From assembly GCF_000472905.1 (NCBI RefSeq), contig NZ_AXAR01000013.1, positions 37,443-101,442 of the forward strand: DNA of 64,000 nt, written 5' to 3'. The position numbers were made by a program, and so were the translations under genes. Below, one piece after another: positions 27,803-35,651 of this stretch (the first letter of the stretch is position 1; each line of letters opens with the position of its first letter). The notes beneath the pieces are model-generated. The model was not told where the DNA came from and did not search any database. It saw only the letters and a list, made by a program, of their open reading frames with translations. This DNA is from Alicyclobacillus pomorum DSM 14955 (lineage in GTDB: Bacteria; Bacillota; Bacilli; Alicyclobacillales; Alicyclobacillaceae).

Positions 27803-28909
27803 ATGGCACAAACCAAGGGACTCGAAGGCGTCGTCGCTGCAGAGACCAACCTCAGTCTGGTGGACGGCGAAAACGGTTACTTGGTCTACCGAGGATACTG
27901 GGCCAGAGATCTTGCCAATCAATACACATTCGAGGAAGTCGCCCACCTGCTATGGGTAGGGCACCTTCCTAACGCAGAAGAGACAGAGAGTATTCGAAAC
28001 AAACTCAGGTCACACCGCACACTACCACAATACGTGAAAGAAGTCATTGACCGGATTCCGCAAGACCAGGATGTCATGAGTGTATTGCGCACGGCCGTCT
28101 CGGCGCTCGGTGTGACGCAAAACTGGCCTCCGACGGTGGATGAAGCGTTGCGCTTCGCCGGCGCGGTGCCGACCATCATCGCTTATCGGTACGCGAAATT
28201 GCAAGGAAGAACCCCTGTGGAGCCCCACCCCGACCTGGGCCACGTGGCCAACTACCTGTACATGCTGACGGGCGATGTACCCTCTGCTGACAAAGTTCGA
28301 GCGCTGGAAGCGTACCTCATCATCACCATGGAGCATGGCATGAATGCATCCACGTTTGCCGCGCGCGTGGTGACATCCACGCAGTCCGACATGGCATCCG
28401 CACTCTCTGCAGCCCTTGGCGCCATGAAGGGGCCGTTACACGGTGGAGCCCCGTCGGAAGTCATGGACATGTTGGAGGACATCGGTTCCGCCGAAAACAT
28501 CGAGCCTTGGCTGCGAAGCGCCCTGGAACGCGGGGAACGGCTGATGGGCTTTGGACACCGGGTTTACAAAACGCGCGATCCGCGCGCGCTCGCACTTCGC
28601 GAAGTGGTCGAAACCATGCGCGGCGAGGACCCTTTCTTTGACCTGTCCGTCCTCGTGGAAGACACAGCCATCCGCCTACTGGACGAATATAAACCAGGCC
28701 GACGCTTGTACACCAACGTAGAGTACTGGGCCGCTGCGATTCTGCGCACGGTCAACATTCCGAAACCCCTGTACACGCCGACGTTCTCCTTGAGCCGCAC
28801 GGTCGGCTGGACGGCGCACATTCTCGAACAGGCGGAAAGCAATCGACTGATTCGACCACAGTCCGTGTACGTCGGATCCATGCCTGAGTCGTACATCACC
28901 CAATCATGA
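27803..28909 (+). CDS. citA: Citrate synthase, CitA type
   Basis: A 368-residue citrate synthase. The two catalytic histidines lie in MEHGMN and GPLHGGA, and FGHRVYKT holds substrate residues. At the third catalytic position the usual NVDFYSG reads NVEYWAA, i.e. Glu in place of Asp; B. subtilis CitA has the same change (NVEFYAA) and is the minor enzyme there. With acsA and citR nearby the region handles acetate and acetyl-CoA entry into the cycle. ATG 27803 follows GGGAGG. Confidence 0.93.
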   Translation: MAQTKGLEGVVAAETNLSLVDGENGYLVYRGYWARDLANQYTFEEVAHLLWVGHLPNAEETESIRNKLRSHRTLPQYVKEVIDRIPQDQDVMSVLRTAVSALGVTQNWPPTVDEALRFAGAVPTIIAYRYAKLQGRTPVEPHPDLGHVANYLYMLTGDVPSADKVRALEAYLIITMEHGMNASTFAARVVTSTQSDMASALSAALGAMKGPLHGGAPSEVMDMLEDIGSAENIEPWLRSALERGERLMGFGHRVYKTRDPRALALREVVETMRGEDPFFDLSVLVEDTAIRLLDEYKPGRRLYTNVEYWAAAILRTVNIPKPLYTPTFSLSRTVGWTAHILEQAESNRLIRPQSVYVGSMPESYITQS

Positions 28910-29118
28910 GATGGGCACGCGAGAGGGCGCAAGGCCCCCTCGCCCCCGCTCCCTTCCCAGAACACGCATCCCCCCAGAACTGGCTGTACCGAAGAAAATC
29001 ACCATGTCGCCGCTCGATTCTGAACTCGTCGCCGCCTCCATGCATAAGGTAATAAGTCACCTTGGGCGCAGGATCCAATCCGTGCGCTCACAACCATGAC
29101 GCTGGGGGCTGAGAGAGC

Positions 29119-30966
29119 ATGTGTGGAATTTCAGGCTGGATTGACTGGGAACGAGATTTGACCCGTGAAATGACGGCCGTCCAGGCGATGGGAGACACGT
29201 TGGCCTGCAGAGGGCCGGACACAGAAGGTACGTACCTGACAACCCACGCAGCCTTCGCGCATCGCCGCCTCATCGTGGTAGATCCGTCTGGCGGCGTACA
29301 ACCCATGACGCGCAAGCTCGGGGAATCTTCGTACACACTGGTGTACAACGGTGAGCTATACAATACGGAAGACGTCCGCAAAGAACTCCTCGCAGAGGGA
29401 TATACGTTTCAGTCGTACTCCGATACGGAAGTCGTGCTGGTCTCCTATATGGCCTGGGGACCTGCGTGCATCGAGCGGTTCAACGGAATTTTCGCCATTG
29501 CCATTTGGGACGAATCCAAACAAAGGCTGTTCATGGCGAGAGACAGGCTGGGCGTGAAGCCGCTGTTTTATTTGCGGAAAGGGTCAAGTTTGTGGTTCGG
29601 ATCGGAAATGAAGGCCATCCTGGCCCACCCTGAAGTGGAACCTGTTGTCGATGCGGAAGGCCTTGCCGAAGTGTTCGCCATTGGGCCCGCCCGGACGCCA
29701 GGGCACGGCATCTTCAAAGGAATGAAGGAACTCCGCGCCGGCCATACCCTGGTGGCCACAAGAGACGGCTGCACCGACCACGCGTACTGGAAGCTGGAAA
29801 GCGTACCACACACGGACGACCTCGATGCCACCGTCGAAAAGGTCCGCGACTTACTATTTGATACAGTCACCCGCCAATTGGTGTCTGATGTCCCAGTATG
29901 CACATTCTTGTCTGGCGGACTGGATTCGAGTGCAGTGTCGGCGATTGCTGCCCGTTACTACGAAGAACAAGGCTCGGCGCCATTGCACACCTACTCCATC
30001 GAGTTCGAGGACATGGAAAAGTACTTTAAGGCCAATGCGTTCCAGAAAAGCCTTGATGCACCGTGGGCGCGCAAGGTTTCGGACTACCTGGGAACCGTTC
30101 ACCACTCCGTGGTGTTCAGCATGTCAGAAATGATAGAGACCTTGTTGGAGACGCTCTGCTTCCGCGATGCTCCGGGAATGGCCGACATTGATACATCGCT
30201 GTATTTGTTCTGCCAGGAAGTGAAAAAGAACCACACGGTCGCCCTCAGCGGTGAGGCGGCGGACGAAGTGTTCGGTGGGTATCCGTGGTTCCATCGAGCA
30301 GAGGCTCTGGAGGCGAATACCTTCCCCTGGTCTCTGCGTTTGGGCGAGCGGATACGGGTGATGTCCGAGGACCTGAAGGCCACCATTCGCCCCGAGGAGT
30401 ACGTCGCCGACCGCTACCGGGAGGCGCTGGCAGAGGTTCCGCAGTTGCCGGGTGAGAATCCGCACGAAGCGCGCGTACGCGAAATTGGCTACCTGAGCAT
30501 CACACGATTCCTTCCGACGTTGCTCGACCGCAAAGACAGAATGAGCATGGGAGCCAGCCTGGAGGCCCGCGTACCGTTCTGCGACCACAGGCTCGTCCAA
30601 TACGTGTTCAACGTACCGTGGCACATCAAAGCCTGCGACAATGAAATCAAAGGCCTCCTGCGCCGGACCATGAAAGGGTATCTTCCACACGACGCCCTGT
30701 ACAGAAAGAAGAGCCCATACCCGGGCACGCCAAACCCAGAATATCTTCAAGCCACGCGTGCGGGGGTGCTGCACATCCTGGACAATCCGAACACCCCCCT
30801 GCATCCGCTGGTGAACGCAGCGGCCATTCGCGACCTAGCGGAAGAGAGCCAGCATCCAATGGAACACCGACCGTGGTTTGGCCAAATCCTCGGCACGGCT
30901 CAATTGTTCCACTACCTCTTAGAAGTGAACGCCTGGCTGAGCGATTATCACGTTCGGCTTGTGTGA
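29119..30966 (+). CDS. asnB: Asparagine synthase, glutamine-hydrolysing
   Basis: A 615-residue two-domain enzyme. Cys2 after Met1 is the glutaminase nucleophile, with RGPD, NGELYN and SDTE substrate motifs in the first 200 residues. The synthetase half has the PP-loop SGGLDSS and SGEAADEVFGGY. It could also be an aminotransferring paralogue such as AsnO or AsnH, since B. subtilis has three. Start ATG 29119 after GGGGGCTGAGAGAG. It follows citA on the same strand after 209 bases in which I see only short hairpins. Confidence 0.93.
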   Translation: MCGISGWIDWERDLTREMTAVQAMGDTLACRGPDTEGTYLTTHAAFAHRRLIVVDPSGGVQPMTRKLGESSYTLVYNGELYNTEDVRKELLAEGYTFQSYSDTEVVLVSYMAWGPACIERFNGIFAIAIWDESKQRLFMARDRLGVKPLFYLRKGSSLWFGSEMKAILAHPEVEPVVDAEGLAEVFAIGPARTPGHGIFKGMKELRAGHTLVATRDGCTDHAYWKLESVPHTDDLDATVEKVRDLLFDTVTRQLVSDVPVCTFLSGGLDSSAVSAIAARYYEEQGSAPLHTYSIEFEDMEKYFKANAFQKSLDAPWARKVSDYLGTVHHSVVFSMSEMIETLLETLCFRDAPGMADIDTSLYLFCQEVKKNHTVALSGEAADEVFGGYPWFHRAEALEANTFPWSLRLGERIRVMSEDLKATIRPEEYVADRYREALAEVPQLPGENPHEARVREIGYLSITRFLPTLLDRKDRMSMGASLEARVPFCDHRLVQYVFNVPWHIKACDNEIKGLLRRTMKGYLPHDALYRKKSPYPGTPNPEYLQATRAGVLHILDNPNTPLHPLVNAAAIRDLAEESQHPMEHRPWFGQILGTAQLFHYLLEVNAWLSDYHVRLV

Positions 30967-31014
30967 ACACTTGTGTAAAGGAGACCGACGCACTGGCACC
31001 AGGTTCTGAACGCA

Positions 31015-31067
31015 AGCAGGCCGTCTCGGTGAGCCCCATCGACTCCGCCGAGACGGCCTGCTTTGTT
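31015..31067. terminator. Bidirectional terminator between asnB and the MFS gene
   Basis: A 15-base-pair stem (31015-31029 with 31048-31062) followed by TTTGTT on the plus strand. The convergent MFS gene ends at 31103. Confidence 0.85.
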
Positions 31068-31102
31068 CATGACAGATACGACCACACGGACTGCGCATAC
31101 AT

Positions 31103-32287
31103 TCAGCCGTGCAGCGCACCCGACGGTCCGTTTTGTTCCAATGCCACGACCAGCATCCTCCGGGATGCACGCAGGCCGAGCCAGCCAATCACGAGGAGAA
31201 CAGCCCCGAGCCAATATGGCACCTGTCCCCCGAACACATCCCCGATGAATCCGCACAAAATCGGTGACAGGGCCGCTCCCGTCCAGCGCACGAAGTTGTA
31301 TGCCCCGGAAGAGATGGAACGAGAGAACGGGGAGACCTCCATGGCTAGTGAAGTGAACATGGCGTTCGCGATACCGCAAAAGAACCCGGATATGACAATG
31401 ACCCACACCAGTGCCTGACCACGGACCACGGCTGCACAGATGAGTACCACAACCAGGCAGAGCAAGTTCCACTCGAGCAGCCGAATCGGTCCCAATTTTG
31501 GACGCAGCCAGTTGACGACAAACACGGAAGATACCCCGACGAGAATACCCCAGCCAAAAAAGGCAAAGCCCACGTGGAAACTGCCTAGCTGTTGAAAGGC
31601 TGGCGTCAACGGCGAGTACGCCAGGATGGTGAAGAAAACAAAGCTGTACACCAATCCAATGAGCGCATTCGCACGCACAGCATGATGTTTTAGTGCACGG
31701 AACACGTCAACCGCTTTGCGTGACACCTCTTTGTGTCCAGGGTCTTTCACGAGAAACAGTGTGAAGATCAGTGCAATCAGCATTAGCGTAGACGTTCCGA
31801 AGAAGGGAAAGCGCCAATGAATGCTGCCCAGAAACCCACCCAGCAAAGGACCTGATGCAAGCCCAAGTCCAAGTGCAGCTTCATACAGCGTAATGCCCGC
31901 AGCCATGCCACCCGCGGATGCACCGACAATGATGGACAATGCGGTGGATGTGAAGAATGCATTTCCCAACCCCCATCCCCCGCGGAATACCGCCAGGAAT
32001 CCGATATTCGGTGCGAGACCGCTGAGTGCAGCGAAAATCACCACCAACGTCAGACCCGTTACCAAGACGCGCCTTGCCCCAAACTTCGTCGCAAGCACCC
32101 CTGACAACAACATCGCCACCGCCATCACGGCAATGTAGCTGGTGAACAGCCACTCCACTTCAAACTTGGTAATTCCCCAAGCATGGAGCAGCGAGCCGAG
32201 GATGGGATCCACGATGCCGATGCCCATGAACGCAATCAGCGTAGCAAAAGCTGTTGCCCAGACTGCAGGAGGAAACAACTTGTGCAT
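31103..32287 (-). CDS. Major facilitator superfamily transporter
   Basis: A 394-residue transporter with 12 predicted membrane helices and the DHA1-type motif A region LSGVLATKFGARRVLVTG after helix 2. Such proteins export drugs or metabolites by proton antiport. Substrate is not readable. It is monocistronic and convergent with asnB. A 6-5-6 palindrome at 32313-32329 between the promoter region and the start could bind a TetR or MarR regulator; no such regulator gene is adjacent. ATG 32287 after GGAGAGG. Confidence 0.88.
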   Translation of the reverse strand: MHKLFPPAVWATAFATLIAFMGIGIVDPILGSLLHAWGITKFEVEWLFTSYIAVMAVAMLLSGVLATKFGARRVLVTGLTLVVIFAALSGLAPNIGFLAVFRGGWGLGNAFFTSTALSIIVGASAGGMAAGITLYEAALGLGLASGPLLGGFLGSIHWRFPFFGTSTLMLIALIFTLFLVKDPGHKEVSRKAVDVFRALKHHAVRANALIGLVYSFVFFTILAYSPLTPAFQQLGSFHVGFAFFGWGILVGVSSVFVVNWLRPKLGPIRLLEWNLLCLVVVLICAAVVRGQALVWVIVISGFFCGIANAMFTSLAMEVSPFSRSISSGAYNFVRWTGAALSPILCGFIGDVFGGQVPYWLGAVLLVIGWLGLRASRRMLVVALEQNGPSGALHG

Positions 32288-32312
32288 ATACGGTCATCCT
32301 CTCCTTTCACTT

Positions 32313-32329
32313 ATTTCGTCGCTCGAAAT
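32313..32329. promoter_or_regulatory. Candidate operator of the MFS gene
   Basis: ATTTCG-5-CGAAAT is a perfect inverted repeat 26 bases upstream of the MFS start codon and downstream of a weak TTCATT-16-TATTAT promoter. Confidence 0.5.
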
Positions 32330-32498
32330 ACACAATCACCATAATATCACACTTACAAAACAAATGAACATAAAATATTCCTCTGAAACCGCGTTCACTG
32401 CACAAATCCATCACTCAGGACCCGTGTCGGCCAGAACGAATGAATCCACCTCTGCGTATTGGCTTTGCGACATGATACCCAGCACGGGTGGCTCCAAA

Positions 32499-32520
32499 TA
32501 AAAAACCCGCCGAAGGCGGG
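32499..32520 (-). terminator. Terminator of the LQI microprotein gene
   Basis: CCCGCC (32506-32511) and GGCGGG (32515-32520) with a GAA loop; six T residues follow on the minus strand. Confidence 0.85.
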
Positions 32521-32570
32521 GTATTTATTCATTCATTTTATCCAGGCTGACAGGAAAGCGCCCTCCCCCA

Positions 32571-32753
32571 TTACCTACGGATGTGAGTACGGCGGGTTCC
32601 CCTCATCCAGAAGCTTTGCTCAAGTTTGCGCCACACATGAGTGATACCGCGTTTATGAATGCGGTGCATGAGTTGATCTATGATTTGTAGGCAGAACAAA
32701 ATGATTTGCAGGCTGATCAGAACAATTTGCAGCATCACCACTACTTGTTCCAT
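32571..32753 (-). CDS. 60-residue membrane microprotein with LQI heptads
   Basis: Not recognised. A start ATG follows GGGAGG by nine bases, and a strong terminator lies 50 bases after the stop, so this small frame looks transcribed and translated. Residues 7-30 are hydrophobic and contain three copies of LQI at seven-residue intervals (LQIVLIS, LQIILFC, LQIIDQL), encoded by a 21-base tandem DNA repeat. The C-terminal half is basic (RKLEQSFWMRGTRRTHIRR). A membrane peptide with a cytoplasmic basic tail is suggested. It neighbours sporulation-type peptides. Confidence 0.5.
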   Translation of the reverse strand: MEQVVVMLQIVLISLQIILFCLQIIDQLMHRIHKRGITHVWRKLEQSFWMRGTRRTHIRR

Positions 32754-32848
32754 CGCCACGCGCCTCCCTGCTTGTTCAGAGCGAGGGGCGCTTTCCTGCC
32801 GTGTACTACACACTATTCCATAAAGCCCTCAATGGTTCCCTGGTGCCT

Positions 32849-32878
32849 AAAAAAACAAAGGCCCCGCCGAAGCGGAGC
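32849..32878 (-). terminator. Terminator of peptide gene 1
   Basis: GCTCCGC/GCGGGGC stem (32872-32878 with 32861-32867) closed by TTCG, followed by CTTTGTTTTTTT on the minus strand. It lies about 150 bases past the stop of the gene at 33026. Confidence 0.8.
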
Positions 32879-33025
32879 TGAAATAGGAGGAGAAGAGAGG
32901 CTTCAAACGTACGCTCAAAGAAGCCTCAACTTCTATGACACAGTATTCGTTGACCAACAGTGACTTTTGGGGGTCGAGATGAACAGGTATATTTTTCTAT
33001 TTTCATTGATGCGGTGTTGCCTAAC

Positions 33026-33181
33026 TCAATAGGCTCCTATACCACCACATGCTCCATAACCGGCGCCACCTGCGTAACCAGCACCAGCATATCCTGGTAC
33101 CAACAGGAAGAACAGCACGAAGATAATCAGAAATACGACAGCCCATCGGGTGAAACCACCAAACACGCCTCCATCGTACAC
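33026..33181 (-). CDS. Short membrane peptide, paralogue 1 (YjcZ-like)
   Basis: A 51-residue peptide with the shared core MYDGGVFGGFTRWAVVF followed by a hydrophobic helix and an LLVP turn; the tail is rich in Gly, Tyr and Ala (GAGYAGGAGYGACGG). GTG 33181 is preceded by AAAGGGGTG. It belongs to a family of six in this window. The pattern of a hydrophobic helix plus Gly/Tyr tail resembles the YjcZ/YhfL-like sporulation peptides, so a spore coat or membrane role is inferred. Confidence 0.7.
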   Translation of the reverse strand: MYDGGVFGGFTRWAVVFLIIFVLFFLLVPGYAGAGYAGGAGYGACGGIGAY

Positions 33182-33273
33182 GGACCAACACCCCTTTCGT
33201 ATTGCATGCTGTTAGAATACGCATGCTCGCTTTCCTCTGGTTGAGCCATTTACCATGCGTCACACGCGGATAT

Positions 33274-33309
33274 TCAAAATCAGGCTGATCCGATTCAAAT
33301 CATGCCTGA
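33274..33309 (-). terminator. Terminator of the gene at 33312
   Basis: TCAGGC (33304-33309 on the minus strand) pairs with GCCTGA (33280-33285), followed by TTTTGAAT. Confidence 0.65.
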
Positions 33310-33311
33310 CT

Positions 33312-33629
33312 CTACCACCAAAGTGCACTTAGACCGATGGCGGTAAGTCCAACAACAGATGCGAGAGCCACGGCTGTTCTGCCGTACCCGCCAGCACCAT
33401 ACCCGTATCCATAGTAGGACACGGGGGCGGTATCGCCTGAGTCATTTCCGAAGCTGTGAACAACTTGCGAAGTCTCGTTTGCGTCTCCAACGACCGTTCT
33501 GTAGCCACGGGCGTGTAAAAACAAGTGGGTACGGTCACAGCCTAACAGGCGTCCTGGAATGTTGCCTTGTCTTGTATGGCAAATGACCCATTGCCCCATG
33601 CAACGGTTGATATGGCCATGATGAACCAA
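33312..33629 (-). CDS. Hypothetical protein, Sm-like core with C-terminal membrane helix
   Basis: Not recognised. TTG 33629 lies seven bases after AAAGGAGG, giving 105 residues; ATG codons further in are alternatives. The first 35 residues contain MGQWVICHTRQGNIPGRLL, a WV-H-T-GxxxGRLL pattern like a small beta barrel. The middle is polar, then YYGYGYGAGGYG and a hydrophobic C-terminus (TAVALASVVGLTAIGLSALWW) that could insert in a membrane. Flanked by spore-type peptide genes and with its own terminator, so a coat-associated role is plausible but unproven. Confidence 0.55.
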   Translation of the reverse strand: MVHHGHINRCMGQWVICHTRQGNIPGRLLGCDRTHLFLHARGYRTVVGDANETSQVVHSFGNDSGDTAPVSYYGYGYGAGGYGRTAVALASVVGLTAIGLSALWW

Positions 33630-33666
33630 AGAATGACCTCCTTTCAGCGCCAAGCGTCGATTGACG

Positions 33667-33695
33667 AAAAAATCCCTCATGTTGAATGAGAGATT
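33667..33695 (-). terminator. Terminator of peptide gene 2
   Basis: AATCTCTCAT pairs with ATGAGGGATT (33686-33695 with 33671-33680), followed by TTTTCG on the minus strand. It is homologous to the terminator at 60869. Confidence 0.8.
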
Positions 33696-33713
33696 TCTTC
33701 GTGACCCTATTCA

Positions 33714-33848
33714 TTAGCAAACCGGCGTTGTTGTACAAGTCGTCGCATATCCGCCGTGATGCGGAATCAGGAGGATAAACAGAACGAAGATAATCAGGAA
33801 CACGACTGCCCATCGAGTGAAACCACCGAAACATCCACCATCATACAT
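33714..33848 (-). CDS. Short membrane peptide, paralogue 2 (YjcZ-like)
   Basis: A 44-residue peptide, MYDGGCFGGFTRWAVVF core, hydrophobic helix, then LIPHHGG and a Cys/Thr tail ending TCTTTPVC. ATG 33848 follows GGGGGGTGA. Copy 4 (60918) ends TCTTTPIC and has a matching terminator, so these two derive from one segmental duplication. Confidence 0.72.
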   Translation of the reverse strand: MYDGGCFGGFTRWAVVFLIIFVLFILLIPHHGGYATTCTTTPVC

Positions 33849-33974
33849 ACTCAGTCACCCCCCATTGGCAAAACGTAATGTAGCGTATGGAAAAAACCAC
33901 ATCATGAGACGGCTCATGCCATGCCCGCCGCGTTGCCTTCTGACTTCTGTGATTGGCTTTCACCAACTTCCCAC

Positions 33975-33998
33975 ATAAAGAAGCACCCCGAAGGGTGC
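33975..33998 (-). terminator. Terminator of peptide gene 3
   Basis: GCACCC/GGGTGC stem (33983-33988 with 33993-33998) with a four-base loop, then TTCTTTAT on the minus strand. Confidence 0.7.
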
Positions 33999-34029
33999 AA
34001 ACATCGACTGTATCCCAAGGTGACCAGGC

Positions 34030-34137
34030 TCAGCAGGCGGCTGCCCCGTCGTACGGAACCAGCAGTACAAACAGGACAAAGATAATGAGGAACACAATTG
34101 CCCACCTTGTGTACCCGCCAAGTGCTCCGTAGTACAT
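34030..34137 (-). CDS. Short membrane peptide, paralogue 3 (YjcZ-like)
   Basis: A 35-residue peptide, the shortest and most diverged family member: MYYGALGGYTRWAIVF core, hydrophobic helix, VPYDGAAAC end. ATG 34137 follows GAGGGGGGTGA. Confidence 0.68.
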   Translation of the reverse strand: MYYGALGGYTRWAIVFLIIFVLFVLLVPYDGAAAC

Positions 34138-34270
34138 CGAAGTCACCCCCCTCGCCAATACCCTGCTCCCAGAGTATGTGCCTGAGTGTAGCGGCGAATG
34201 GATGAATGACAAGTGAACTTTGGAAGTTGGGCACCTGGGCCACGACGACGCCAAGAAGGTCGATGGGAAA

Positions 34271-34300
34271 CAATAAATCCCTGAGGACCTTCCCTCAGGG
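34271..34300 (-). terminator. Terminator of mtnWXB
   Basis: CCCTGAGG (34293-34300 on the minus strand) pairs with CCTCAGGG (34279-34286); ATTTATTGTTT follows. Confidence 0.75.
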
Positions 34301-34339
34301 CTATGTACGGTAAATTATGCATCAGACCAAAAGCTTGCC

Positions 34340-34981
34340 TTACAAAGACACCCCTGCCGAGCGATTGGAAGCGGCAAATTGAAGGCGTAGCAAATGGTAC
34401 TGAAACATCCACTCCAACGCCTCCAGGTGTCGTTTGGCCTCTGCGACCGTTGGTCCCCATGCGTAGATGCCGTGGTTGCGTACCAACACACCAGGTACAT
34501 CCGCCTCTGCGGCTTGCCCAACCGCCTCACCGAGCTGGCGCAAATCGTGGTAGTTCTCCACAATCGGTACCCGAATGCGAGCGTCCTCTTCCCAATGCCC
34601 CAACGCTTTGAGCAACTCGTATCCTGCGAGTTCTACCGAACCTTCTTGAAAATAAACGTCGGACGCGAGGTTGTTGTAGAGCGTATGGACGTGCAACACG
34701 GCGCCGCAGTTGAACTTCGCGTACAGTTTCGTGTGAACAATGGTTTCTGCAGAGGGTCGGTATGGGGTGTCCTCCGCCACTTGATTGTCCCCATGGACAA
34801 GAATCACGTCGTCTTCTGACAGGTTCTGTTTGTCTGCCCCGCTTCGCGTAATCGCAATCGTGAGTGGATCATCCGCCACCTTCACTGACAAGTTCCCGCT
34901 GGTCGCCGGCAGCCATCCGCGCTGTGCCAATTCGTCCGCCAGGTGGCGAACCGCTTGCCTCTGCTCCCATGCACGCAACAT
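34340..34981 (-). CDS. mtnB: Methylthioribulose-1-phosphate dehydratase
   Basis: A 213-residue class II aldolase-fold enzyme that dehydrates 5-methylthioribulose-1-phosphate in methionine salvage. The zinc ligands lie in LHVHTLYNN and in the C-terminal VRNHGIYAWG. The SGN loop (PATSGNLSVKV) binds phosphate. I start at ATG 34981; the frame is open upstream into mtnX. Last gene of mtnW-mtnX-mtnB. Confidence 0.95.
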   Translation of the reverse strand: MLRAWEQRQAVRHLADELAQRGWLPATSGNLSVKVADDPLTIAITRSGADKQNLSEDDVILVHGDNQVAEDTPYRPSAETIVHTKLYAKFNCGAVLHVHTLYNNLASDVYFQEGSVELAGYELLKALGHWEEDARIRVPIVENYHDLRQLGEAVGQAAEADVPGVLVRNHGIYAWGPTVAEAKRHLEALEWMFQYHLLRLQFAASNRSAGVSL

Positions 34982-34985
34982 CACG

Positions 34986-35651
34986 TCACGCCTCCTCAAC
35001 CGCCAGATACGAATGTCTGGCAATGTCATAAAATGTTTCGAACTTGGCGTGTGGAAGACCAAGTGCCTTGCACTCCGCGAGGAGTTTGTCTCGTGCAAAC
35101 ACAAAATCCGCCAACTTCGCCTGTTTGACGTCCGTAACACCGTCACCAATGACGACGAGCGTTTCCCCAGCCTGCAGCGTTTTGCGAATCACTGTCGGCT
35201 TGCAGAGGCCGCAGCCACCGTCACACGCCGTGTCGCAAGGAACGCCCCACTTGACCTTGAGGTACGCACCGGTCGCATCCAGTGAATTGCAGTAGACCTT
35301 GACGACGTCGCGGTACGGTGCGACAACTGGATACACAAAGAAGTCAAAGCCGCCGCTGACAACGGTCAAGCGCCATCTCTTTTCACGACACAGCGCGACG
35401 AAGGCGTCAAACCCAGGGCGCAGTTTCGTCTGTTCGCGAGCGTATTGTTCCATGTCCGGGAACACGTTTGAGGGAATGAGACCAAACATAGCCTCAACCC
35501 CGTCCTTCACCGTCCTTCGCTTCGCGTTCACCTCCGCCACAATGCGTTCGGCCTCTGGCGGGGCAAACCGTCTGAGGATTACGCCCACCATGTCCCGTTC
35601 CGCGATGGTGCCGTCAAAATCACAGTAAAACGCCACCTGGCTGTGTTTCAC
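34986..35651 (-). CDS. mtnX: HK-MTPenyl-1-P phosphatase
   Basis: A 221-residue HAD-superfamily phosphatase. DFDGTIAERD is the nucleophile motif I, TVVSGGFDFF motif II, and IGDGVTDVKQA motif IV. It acts after MtnW to give the acireductone substrate of MtnD. A cysteine cluster (CDTACDGGCGLC) is typical of the family. GTG 35651 overlaps the mtnW stop codon as GTGA. Confidence 0.94.
   Translation of the reverse strand: MKHSQVAFYCDFDGTIAERDMVGVILRRFAPPEAERIVAEVNAKRRTVKDGVEAMFGLIPSNVFPDMEQYAREQTKLRPGFDAFVALCREKRWRLTVVSGGFDFFVYPVVAPYRDVVKVYCNSLDATGAYLKVKWGVPCDTACDGGCGLCKPTVIRKTLQAGETLVVIGDGVTDVKQAKLADFVFARDKLLAECKALGLPHAKFETFYDIARHSYLAVEEA

Noticed and set aside
28919..28946. GCGAG-GGG hairpin after citA
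   Set aside because: Imperfect stem and no T tract; citA may read through to asnB.
29040..29118. T-box upstream of asnB
   Set aside because: Hairpins exist, but the invariant T-box sequence is absent.
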